Below, in pieces: positions 1-5,134 of a DNA stretch of 7,436 nt. Positions within the stretch are counted from its first letter, which is position 1; each line of letters opens with the position of its first letter. This stretch comes from Desulfobacteria bacterium. GTDB taxonomy: Bacteria; Desulfobacterota; Desulfobacteria; Desulfobacterales; C00003060. The DNA is taken from NCBI GenBank assembly GCA_030145035.1, contig JAQYWL010000246.1, forward strand, positions 1 through 7,436, written 5' to 3'. The notes below the pieces were generated by a model, which saw nothing but the letters and a program-made list of their open reading frames with translations, was not told the DNA's origin and ran no database searches. A program made the position numbers and the translations under genes.

Positions 1-1
1 C

Positions 2-397
2 CGGAACAGAGGTCAAATTATCTCCCGATTCAACAATGACCCGGATTGCCGACTTTATGTGGGAAGTCTCAAGGCAGGAGGCCAGGGCATAGACCTGGTG
101 GCTGCGTCCGTGGTGATTCATTATGATCGCTGGTGGAATGCTGCCAAGGAGGACCAGGCCACGGACAGGGTTCACAGGATCGGGCAAAAGCGTGGTGTCC
201 ACGTCTTCAAACTGGTGACCAAAGGAACCCTGGAGGAGAAGATATCAGCCATAATTGACAAAAAGCGAAATTTGATGGAAAGCGTTGTCCAAGAAGACGA
301 TCCCGGTCTACTGAAAACCTTCTCCAGAGACGAATTGATTGAAATGCTTTCCACTCCTTCGCAATCCGGACAAGCCCGAACCAAACAGGCAGTCTAA
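2..397 (+). CDS. SNF2-family DEAD/DEAH-box helicase, C-terminal end (5' partial)
   Basis: The reading frame is open from the window edge, so the start lies upstream and only the last 131 residues are visible. They contain the end of the helicase C-terminal (RecA2) domain of SNF2/Swi2 proteins: motif V as SLKAGGQGIDL followed by the family's typical VIHYDRWWNAAKEDQATDR, and motif VI as DRVHRIGQKR with the arginine finger region. The VFKLVTKGTLEEKI stretch and the helix after it are the usual SNF2 ending. SNF2 proteins are ATP-driven double-stranded DNA translocases that remodel protein-DNA complexes; bacterial members include RapA, DISARM DrmD and many genes of unknown role. What lies N-terminal cannot be seen, so the subfamily is undetermined. 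The gene converges on the minus-strand radical SAM gene, 37 nt away. The family call is secure; any specific role is not. Confidence 0.93.
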   Translation, partial: RNRGQIISRFNNDPDCRLYVGSLKAGGQGIDLVAASVVIHYDRWWNAAKEDQATDRVHRIGQKRGVHVFKLVTKGTLEEKISAIIDKKRNLMESVVQEDDPGLLKTFSRDELIEMLSTPSQSGQARTKQAV

Positions 398-434
398 AGC
401 TGCGACCGTTTTCCCGTAATGACCATCGCGGTTG

Positions 435-2528
435 TCATTCCTTCCTAATTCCGGCAAGGGTTGCAATATAGCGGCCTTTATCATGGCGATTGTTGTACCT
501 GAATATGGTATCGATCAGACCCATGTGCAGTTTCTCGAAGGCATTGACGTAAAGTTTGCTTACCCAACGGTAGTATTTTTCCATACTCTTCATGTTTTGT
601 GGAAACACAATTTTGATCAGCTCATCAATGAGTTCGTCTGCCTTATCATCAAAAAATTTTGCCAGACTGGGGGCCGGTGCGCCCGGAATCGGTTGATAAC
701 GCTGAACAAATACATAGGCGCCTGGTAAAGAGCGCAGAAAACGGAAGCGCTCAACGTCTTCGGCAAGGGTCGTGTTGTAGCCGTACATGCAGACAAACTC
801 GACGTTATCTTTTGGGATAAAACCCATCAGCTCATACTTTCCGCGTACCCGATCCAGGTGGCGGGTGTCATTAAGGCTGAAATAGTAGGCAGTACGGGTG
901 AAACTAGTGTTCGAACAGCGGATACGCCGTAGAAGCCGCGATGTTTCTTGTTTCAGCAGACGTATATCAAGGGTCTGGGTGAAGTTGACTCTCAGGTCGC
1001 ACCGCGCCATATCTTCCAAGAATTCGGCAGCTCTGGGATGGGAGAGGATATTGTCATCCAGAAGAATCAGTTTTTTTCGGCCATTGTCTAACAGTTCTCG
1101 CAAATCGGCTACCTGGCGTGTTTTGCCTTCTTTGATCGGCACGATGCAGAAAGGACATCTGTAAGGACAGCCCCGGGTGATAAAACCGATGGCACGGTCT
1201 TCGAGTTCGGGATAAAGACGGTAGTCAGGAGGCAGGCTTTCAATCTCCCGCGGAAGACGGCCTCGGATATCCACGCCGGAACCGCCAACGATTAACGATT
1301 CGCCATAATACTTCCGCAACTCTGCGACGCGTCGGCTGGATGCTGAAGACGAGAATACGCAACTGGCGTAAACGACGTCCGCGCCGTTGATTTGGCAGTT
1401 CTTGCGGGCCAGGGTAACCCGACGTCCCTGTTCTTGGAAGTGCCGGCTGAGTTTCATAAGTGCAAGATTCGGAAGGCGGCCATCCACATCGATGAGGAGA
1501 ATAGTGCCGGACCGCAAGCGGGTTTGCTTCTTTTTTGCTGATAGTTGAGCCGCAGCAGCCGGCAGCGGTAGTCGTTTTCTTTGCACCGAAGAGGCAAAAT
1601 ATTGGCGGGCCTTCCGAGAAAGCGTCAGTACAAACTGCATCGATGGAAGCAAACGATCCATGAGCATGATCCACTGCGGGAAGATCTTTTTGGTACAGAT
1701 GAGATCCGGACTGTCCAACAACATTACCCCGGGTTGCTCCAGAGGGGTTCCATACTTGGGAGAGGCATCTATCATGTGGCGGACGGCATCGAGCACCAGC
1801 AGCGCGGCGCGCTGCTTCCAGGGGCGCAGTTGAGACCATTCGCGTTCAAAATTGCACCTCTTTTCGAGCCACCGGTCGGTATCAATGTTGAGGTGTTCTT
1901 TGAACAACGCACTCAGCCGCCTTATGGCCTGTTGCGCGGGGAACCGGGAAACCATAACACCCTTGTAATGCAGCCGTGTAAGAAAGGCGACCGGATCGGT
2001 GATCCGAGCAAGGGGGTTGAAGAGCGAATGAAACCGGGTGATGCGATGAAAGGGGTCCCTGAAATCAAAATGATCGGTATTCTGATGTGGACGCAGGACC
2101 GGACCATAACCCAGGAGAATATATTTCGCATTCCCATTCCCAAGGCAAGGCCTGCGAATTGGAAGGTTGGTGGGCAGGAGGCGGCAATGCTCTCTTTTTA
2201 TGGCTTTAGCCTGCCCTTTTATCTCCAGGCCGCTGCCGAAAACAGGCGGCGTGCTTATCCTGGCGTCGCGTGGCTCGTGGCGCGCAATCATGAATTCAAG
2301 ATGAAGCGGGCCGTCAGGGATGCGGCAGAAACGTTGCAACGTACAGGGGAGGCGGGCAAGAAAATCAGCGCCGCCGCAGGCCAGAGCCATCAATTGCAGC
2401 AATTCTCGCTGGGCAGGACCAGAGGGGAGCAGGGTCCATTTGCGAATCTTCCCGTGGCTTTTTTCAACACGGAATCCTCCCCCGCCATTTTTCCTTGCAT
2501 TCTCAAAGTGTATACTCAGAAGATACAT
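435..2528 (-). CDS. Radical SAM protein with B12-binding-like domain and an N-terminal degenerate ATPase-like head
   Basis: 697 residues. Residues 341-436 look like the cobalamin-binding-like Rossmann domain of B12-dependent radical SAM enzymes (ILLIDVDGRLPNLALMK, then GADVVYASCVF, IVGGSGVD and LPPDYRLYP). No DxHxxG cobalamin-ligand motif is present, so B12 may be held base-off or not at all. The radical SAM core follows: TRGCPYRCPFC supplies C454, C458 and C461 for the [4Fe-4S] cluster, with strands LILLDDN and VEFVCMYGY after it. Residues 1-330 resemble an AAA/ABC-type ATPase head: IHFENAR near the start, LLGYGP at 138-143, WKQRAALLVLD at 237-247, VMLLDSPD at 268-275 and QFVLTLS at 298-304. 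The P-loop (31-50, LLPSGPAQRELLQ) lacks GxGKS/T, and the Walker-B glutamate is Ser273. Substrate and product are unknown. The start ATG has no clear Shine-Dalgarno site but lies 12 nt after the ASCH stop codon, which suggests translational coupling. Confidence 0.85.
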   Translation of the reverse strand: MYLLSIHFENARKNGGGGFRVEKSHGKIRKWTLLPSGPAQRELLQLMALACGGADFLARLPCTLQRFCRIPDGPLHLEFMIARHEPRDARISTPPVFGSGLEIKGQAKAIKREHCRLLPTNLPIRRPCLGNGNAKYILLGYGPVLRPHQNTDHFDFRDPFHRITRFHSLFNPLARITDPVAFLTRLHYKGVMVSRFPAQQAIRRLSALFKEHLNIDTDRWLEKRCNFEREWSQLRPWKQRAALLVLDAVRHMIDASPKYGTPLEQPGVMLLDSPDLICTKKIFPQWIMLMDRLLPSMQFVLTLSRKARQYFASSVQRKRLPLPAAAAQLSAKKKQTRLRSGTILLIDVDGRLPNLALMKLSRHFQEQGRRVTLARKNCQINGADVVYASCVFSSSASSRRVAELRKYYGESLIVGGSGVDIRGRLPREIESLPPDYRLYPELEDRAIGFITRGCPYRCPFCIVPIKEGKTRQVADLRELLDNGRKKLILLDDNILSHPRAAEFLEDMARCDLRVNFTQTLDIRLLKQETSRLLRRIRCSNTSFTRTAYYFSLNDTRHLDRVRGKYELMGFIPKDNVEFVCMYGYNTTLAEDVERFRFLRSLPGAYVFVQRYQPIPGAPAPSLAKFFDDKADELIDELIKIVFPQNMKSMEKYYRWVSKLYVNAFEKLHMGLIDTIFRYNNRHDKGRYIATLAGIRKE

Positions 2529-2540
2529 GGAGTCATCAGC

Positions 2541-2936
2541 TCATAATGCAGCCATATCAACGTCAAAGAAGTTTAACCGGCCTTTGGAGGGAATCGGCCG
2601 GGCATATTCGGTTTGATCTGTAAAGACGAACCCGTAAAGACCTTTCTCATACCATTCAGGCATGTTCAGGTGCTTGTCCATTTCTTCCAGCCATCTATTT
2701 TTGGTGTTGTATTGCACAACGTCGGTCATGAATGCCTCACCTACCAATGCGCCTTTCGGCAAATCTTCCGGCATCCCAAACGCCTCAAGCATGTCCGTGT
2801 CTGCCTTCATGCTTGCATGGATTAATATCCATTGGGGCAGCTTCAGTTTCCTGGGTCTCCATGTTCGAATTTCAATGCTTTTTCTTCCGGAAACAATCAG
2901 TGTAGCCCAAGGTTGTTGCAATGACAATGCTTTCAT
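2541..2936 (-). CDS. ASCH-domain (PUA-like fold) protein
   Basis: 131 residues, matching a single compact ASCH domain. The N-terminus has the hallmark SLQQPWATLIVSGRKSIEIR, with the family motif GxKxxExR at G17, K19, E22 and R24, followed by TW. The C-terminal half has YGFVF and GRLNFFDVD, the usual closing beta strands. ASCH proteins adopt the PUA fold; some bind or hydrolyse RNA or modified nucleosides, others are predicted RNA-binding regulators. The substrate here cannot be told from sequence. An AGGA ribosome site at 2943-2946 lies 6 nt before the ATG. The start overlaps the stop of the DUF4338 gene as ATGA, and the stop is 12 nt before the radical SAM start, so the gene sits in the centre of an apparent operon. 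It could supply an RNA- or nucleotide-recognition function to its neighbour; that is inference. Confidence 0.9.
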   Translation of the reverse strand: MKALSLQQPWATLIVSGRKSIEIRTWRPRKLKLPQWILIHASMKADTDMLEAFGMPEDLPKGALVGEAFMTDVVQYNTKNRWLEEMDKHLNMPEWYEKGLYGFVFTDQTEYARPIPSKGRLNFFDVDMAAL

Positions 2937-3523
2937 TTTGTTTCCTGCAAAAAAGGTTGGGCTTTGCAGAGTATTCGGCGAAAGTTTCTATGCAAGGGAT
3001 AGAGAAAAATTGCTTTGACCGGGGTATTTTCTTTATGTTTCTTGTCAAGTCCGTAGCCTTGAGTTGTACCCACCTGAATCCAGTTGGCAGCCCGATAGCA
3101 GGTCCCCCTGAAGTTACCCAGTTGAACAAAGGTTTCCAGCAAAACGGGTCTATAATTGTAACGCTCTTGCCAATCCGTGGATAACTGTCTGGTTATTCCC
3201 CCAAGAATTCGTGAAGCGAGGTTAGGCGATCTGACCCACGGAAGAACAAGAAATCGTACATTGTTCACGACCAGTTTAAGGTTTTTGGAACGTAGCTCAT
3301 CACTCCAGCCGATATACTCATCCCTGCTCCTGAGACGCCAAGAGGCGGCTCCGAAGCCAAGGACAGCAAGCAGATGTTCCCCCCGATGTCCGTCCAAATC
3401 CTCCGTATTCCAAGTAATTGCCTGGTTTCGCCGGGACTTCCGTTCAAAAGTCTTATTTCCGTTTTCGACAGTCGTCTTGTCTGGTATCGCGGGGTGTTTG
3501 CCGCCATAAACCAGATATTTCAT
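2933..3523 (-). CDS. DUF4338 (DruA-family) protein, N-terminally truncated
   Basis: The 196 residues from the first in-frame ATG contain the DUF4338 core: LLAVLGFGAASWRL (51-64), RDEYIGWSDELR, NLKLVVNNVRFLVLPWV (81-97), PNLASRIL, RPVLLETFV (125-133), FRGTCYRAANW (138-148) and a YPLHRNFRRILC ending. DUF4338 defines DruA of the Druantia anti-phage system and also many stand-alone proteins linked to mobile elements; the biochemical activity is not established. Two oddities stand out. First, the frame continues upstream of the ATG as H-Y-I-P-S-Y-R-L-W-G-A-Q, which matches the family's HYLGYxxLVGAQ lead-in, but a TGA soon closes it, so about 100 or more N-terminal residues are missing. Second, residues 9-48 are an unrecognised insert between YLVYG and the LGFG strand. 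The usual Asp after ETFV is Gln134. The stop overlaps the ASCH start (ATGA). This may be a decaying gene, or a re-started minimal protein. Confidence 0.82.
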   Translation of the reverse strand: MKYLVYGGKHPAIPDKTTVENGNKTFERKSRRNQAITWNTEDLDGHRGEHLLAVLGFGAASWRLRSRDEYIGWSDELRSKNLKLVVNNVRFLVLPWVRSPNLASRILGGITRQLSTDWQERYNYRPVLLETFVQLGNFRGTCYRAANWIQVGTTQGYGLDKKHKENTPVKAIFLYPLHRNFRRILCKAQPFLQETK

Positions 3524-3669
3524 CTGGGCGCCCCATAATCTATAACTAGGAATGTAATGATTTTTGCACGTTTTATTCTCCAGATGCCCGCCGTAGTGCT
3601 GGATGCAATCTTTTTGAGGTTCTCTATTTGTTCCTCAGAACACCTGATTCTTTGATTCTTTTCACTCAT
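3520..3669 (-). pseudogene. IS630-like transposase N-terminal fragment (tentative)
   Basis: A 49-residue frame from M-S-E-K-N-Q; an in-frame ATG 18 codons upstream (3723) is also possible. The segment IRCSEEQIENLKKIA followed by WRIKRAKIIT resembles the first helices of the IS630/Tc1-type transposase DNA-binding region, where a SxEE..L..L segment is followed by a VxRAxIIL helix. The frame ends (TGA) inside the ATG of the DUF4338 gene as ATGA. The last ~13 codons overlap, in another frame, codons that match the DUF4338 family, so the two genes appear joined out of frame near 3550-3560. An intact IS630 transposase is about 340 residues, so this could only be a remnant. A small genuine protein is an alternative. 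Confidence 0.42.
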
Positions 3670-3743
3670 TCTACTCTGTCCCTGAAGAGCACCTCCTCCC
3701 GGCACGGATTCTCTAAAAGACAAAACAACCCTTGAGAACCAGG

Positions 3744-3866
3744 TTATTTCTCCAACACCGCCCGTTCAATGACCACCGGAGAAATCGGCACGTCGCAGCG
3801 CCCGGCCTTGACGGTGGTTGGCAGGCTCTCAATAGCGTCCACCACTTTGAAGAACATAACGTTCTC
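3744..3866 (-). pseudogene. Cyclophilin-type peptidyl-prolyl isomerase, C-terminal relic
   Basis: Forty codons ending in TAA translate to a segment containing MFFKVVDAIESLPTTVKAG, then RCDVPISPVVIERAVLEK. This is the usual ending of bacterial cyclophilins (PpiA/PpiB type): GxVxxGxDVVDAI, a polar loop, DVPxxPVVIxxxxV. The frame runs a few codons further upstream without resemblance and is then closed by a stop, and no start codon or catalytic core is present. Cyclophilins are about 160-200 residues, so three quarters of the gene is gone. The upstream break lies just left of two heptamer repeat units and the first long repeat, which fits loss of the rest by repeat insertion or recombination. 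Unlikely to be functional. Confidence 0.7.
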
Positions 3867-3875
3867 AACATTTAA

Positions 3876-3892
3876 AGTTATCAGTCATCAGC
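3876..3892. repeat. Short run of the AGYYATC heptamer
   Basis: Two exact-length units, agttatc and agtcatc, followed by a partial agcaac. They are the same kind of unit as the ten-copy array at 5135-5208. As there, they lie shortly left of a copy of the long repeat, here at 3941-4054. Confidence 0.55.
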
Positions 3893-3940
3893 AACATAAA
3901 GCAAGGCCCCCTAATAGTTCCCTAATAGCCGTCCCCAACC

Positions 3941-4054
3941 GGCTCTAAAAGGATTACTTAGAAACTGTAAAACAAATGAGCATCCCAAACTTTCCCTCAA
4001 CTGCTTTTTTGCTCATAAGGAGCAGTTAGTTAGTTACTTATTTACGGACGTCCC
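3941..4054 (-). repeat. Long interspersed repeat, copy A (most diverged)
   Basis: Shares 22 identical bases (3946-3967, containing aaggattacttagaaact) with copies B and C, a diverged middle (ccaaactttccctc) and the closing ggacgtccc. It differs from B and C between about 3995 and 4040. The stop codon and last residues of the 92-aa gene (TAA at 4042-4044) lie inside it. Read on the minus strand it begins with the palindrome ggacgtcc. About 75 bases to its left, between the cyclophilin relic and this copy, nothing else was recognised apart from the heptamer units. Confidence 0.8.
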
Positions 4055-4320
4055 CCTTGCCGCCCTTGCTCCCGATGTCCCATAGTTCTCAAGGTCTCCT
4101 TCATGGCAGCGTAATATCCTTGCTCGTAGTGTTCGTTGGTTTTTTTGTCAAAGACTGCTTCATTTTCATGGATGTATCTAAACCCTTGCCATTTCCCACG
4201 AGCCAAGACCACCTCTTCTCCGAGGGTAAATTTGTGGCCGCACGCCAGACACCCCTCGGGATTGAGGGTGTTGAGTTTCTCAAGGTCTACGAGGATCTTA
4301 AGTTTTCTTTTGCTTTCCAT
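4042..4320 (-). CDS. Small CxxC-containing hypothetical protein
   Basis: 92 residues with no confident family assignment. Residues 20-33 read NPEGCLACGHKFTL, a single CxxC knuckle of the kind used in zinc ribbons or rubredoxin-like loops; no second cysteine pair is visible, so a metal site would need dimerisation or a His/Asp ligand. GEEVVLARGKWQGFRYIHENEAVFDKK follows in two pieces and looks like a conserved beta-rich core. The start is supported by a good GGGAGG ribosome site 8-9 nt upstream. The last ten residues (REQGRQGGRP) are low complexity and encoded by the end of repeat copy A, so the natural C-terminus has probably been replaced. The start overlaps by 23 nt the end of the radical SAM fragment upstream. 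Confidence 0.65.
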   Translation of the reverse strand: MESKRKLKILVDLEKLNTLNPEGCLACGHKFTLGEEVVLARGKWQGFRYIHENEAVFDKKTNEHYEQGYYAAMKETLRTMGHREQGRQGGRP

Positions 4321-4477
4321 GTAAACACACCTCCCTTTTCCATGAATAAATCCCAGTATATTTTCTTTCTAATCCCTCCGGCCCCCTTCTGGTTATTATC
4401 TTTTCTGTCTCTTTTGCTAGCTCCAAGGGGTCAAATGGGGCAGAGCCAGTGGTTAGAAAGCGCTGGTACGTCCCCAC
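4298..4477 (-). pseudogene. N-terminal fragment resembling a radical SAM protein, GTG start
   Basis: A 59-codon frame starting at GTG, with AAGGAG (4483-4488) 5 nt upstream. It reads VGTYQRFLTTGSAPFDPLE, then LAKETEKIITRRGPEGLERK and YTGIYSW. As I recall the family, this PLxLAxETEKIVxR...GLERKYTxxY leader precedes the YGGIATGYxxGCxLRCxFCW cluster motif in a group of archaeal and bacterial radical SAM proteins. Here the resemblance stops at Tyr45-Ser46, before any cysteine motif. The tail (WKREVCLHGKQKKT) is read from the ribosome-binding site and first codons of the following 92-aa gene in another frame. It is therefore an N-terminal stump without catalytic residues. A short genuine protein cannot be excluded because the start signal is intact. 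Confidence 0.55.
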
Positions 4478-4491
4478 AGCCTCTCCTTCAA

Positions 4492-4528
4492 AATCTTCGC
4501 ATCAGACTTATTCCACATAGTCAACGAC
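4492..4528 (-). repeat. Gene-tail repeat, copy E1
   Basis: Thirty-seven bases that match 7135-7171 at 30 positions without gaps, by eye. On the minus strand it spans the last codons of the histidine kinase fragment (VDYVE, stop) and about 20 bases beyond the stop, so the similarity crosses from coding into the intergenic stretch. Confidence 0.65.
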
Positions 4529-4873
4529 ATCCCCATCTCGGTCCTTTCTCCTCAAATAGGCCAACAGGTCAGTGATGAGACTTTGTATCCTGTTTCCTCC
4601 CTCCACGGCAGAGGCTATGAACTCATCGGCATCCAAATCAAGCCGCCCCATGTAGCGTGCTTCGACAAATCGGAGATATCTCGTCACCGCATCCAGCGGC
4701 TTTTGCAGATCATGTGAGGCCACATAAGCGAACTGCCTCAGTTCCTGATTGCTTTGCTCCAGCTCGCTCGCATGTCGTCGCAGCCGTTCCTCAACCTGCT
4801 TGTGCTCAAGTGCTTCTTCTTCCAGCTCTTTGACCCTTTGCTCCAATTCTTCACAGCTTGGTTTTCTGGGCAT
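4508..4873 (-). CDS. Histidine kinase truncated after the phospho-acceptor (HisKA) domain
   Basis: 121 residues from M-P-R-K-P. An ATG two codons upstream (4879) is possible, but MPRKP is the usual beginning and gives AAGGGG a 9-nt spacing. EELEQRVKELEEEALEHKQ and the following residues form the coiled coil that normally precedes PAS domains in delta-type sensor kinases; no PAS domain is present. The HisKA dimerisation helix follows directly: FAYVASHDLQKPLDAVTRYL, with the phospho-acceptor His at residue 54 of this start. The second helix is DADEFIASAV...IQSLITDLLAYL. The frame then changes to RRKDRDGDVVDYVE and stops, where intact kinases continue LLAYSRVxT and a HATPase_c domain (N, G1, G2 boxes). 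No ATP-binding domain is found downstream in any frame I checked. It cannot phosphorylate itself, but it could dimerise with another kinase or be a relic. Confidence 0.75.
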   Translation of the reverse strand: MPRKPSCEELEQRVKELEEEALEHKQVEERLRRHASELEQSNQELRQFAYVASHDLQKPLDAVTRYLRFVEARYMGRLDLDADEFIASAVEGGNRIQSLITDLLAYLRRKDRDGDVVDYVE

Positions 4874-4933
4874 GAGCATATTCCCCTTATCGGCACCTCT
4901 TGTCCCCTTATCGCTCGTCTTCGCAATAGAGAC

Positions 4934-4965
4934 ATCTGTCCGGCCTCTTAACTGACCGGACAGAT
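4934..4965. repeat. Perfect inverted repeat, 10-bp arms
   Basis: atctgtccgg (4934-4943) and its exact reverse complement ccggacagat (4956-4965) enclose a 12-base spacer. It lies between the 47-aa ORF and the kinase fragment, so on the minus strand it is downstream of the first and upstream of the second. No T-run follows on either strand, so an intrinsic terminator is not supported. It could be an operator, an RNA hairpin, or a trace of a mobile element. Confidence 0.6.
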
Positions 4966-4972
4966 AGCGGTT

Positions 4973-5116
4973 TCAGTCTATGACCGGATGACTGGATGAC
5001 CGCGACGTTCGTGCAGAAGGTGCATAATTCCTTAAGGACGGCTTCTCCCCATATGCCGGTTCCCGGAGCTGCGCCTTGCACTTGGCATCGCCATATTTTC
5101 CAAATCTACCGGCCAT
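4973..5116 (-). CDS. 47-residue ORF with M-A-G-R-F-G-K-Y-G-D start
   Basis: An ATG with AGGAG about 6-8 nt upstream opens 47 codons beginning MAGRFGKYGDAKCKAQL. The first eleven codons are repeated almost exactly at 7090-7126. The opening is very regular (Arg-Phe-Gly-Lys-Tyr-Gly-Asp-x-Lys) and looks like a true protein N-terminus, but I cannot assign a family. After about 20 residues the composition turns to RTSRSSSHPVID, which looks like chance reading into unrelated DNA. It is most likely an N-terminal stump of a longer gene, comparable to the radical SAM stump at 4298-4477. Confidence 0.4.
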   Translation of the reverse strand: MAGRFGKYGDAKCKAQLREPAYGEKPSLRNYAPSARTSRSSSHPVID

Positions 5117-5120
5117 GGAT
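5073..5120 (-). repeat. RFGKYGDAK repeat, copy D1
   Basis: Bases 5082-5107 are identical to 7090-7115 (26 bases, including ttggcatcgccatattttcc). The flanks (aCCGgCCATGgAT versus cCCGcCCATGcAT) are also similar. On the minus strand both copies run from a start codon through eleven codons. Confidence 0.8.
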
Positions 5121-5134
5121 GTCTCCTGCTTTCC

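Noticed and set aside
418..439. Inverted repeat aatgac/gtcatt between the converging genes as a bidirectional terminator
   Set aside because: Only six base pairs with a ten-base loop and no T-run on either strand; it also overlaps the radical SAM stop codon.
2541..2543. TGA between the ASCH and radical SAM genes as a selenocysteine codon
   Set aside because: The ASCH domain is complete before it, an ATG follows four codons later, and no convincing selenocysteine insertion hairpin was identified.
1581..2546. Long open frame on the plus strand opposite the N-terminal half of the radical SAM gene
   Set aside because: Its translation shows no family motifs, while the minus frame over the same bases carries the ATPase-like motif order and continues into the radical SAM core. 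Treated as a shadow frame.
3265..3507. 80-codon minus-strand frame inside the DUF4338 gene
   Set aside because: It overlaps the conserved DUF4338 core in another frame and has no recognisable motifs, although it spans the inserted segment.
1..3523. A complete Druantia or DISARM anti-phage system
   Set aside because: A SNF2 tail and a DruA-family protein are suggestive, but no DruB-E, DrmA/B/C or methyltransferase is visible, the SNF2 gene is on the opposite strand, and the DUF4338 gene is truncated.
3999..4027. Inverted repeat aactgct/agcagtt downstream of the 92-aa gene as its terminator
   Set aside because: For the minus-strand transcript no T-run follows the stem; the T-run lies in the loop region and would read as A. 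It is inside long repeat copy A.
4428..4474. ggggtcaaatgggg...ggtacgtcccc as a repeat or transposon end
   Set aside because: On the minus strand these bases are the codons of G-S-A-P-F-D-P-L-E in the radical SAM stump, so the similarity to such repeats is explained by coding sequence.
4057..4575. 172-codon open frame on the plus strand
   Set aside because: It runs across three separate minus-strand genes or fragments that have ribosome sites and family resemblance; its own translation looks like reverse-strand low complexity.
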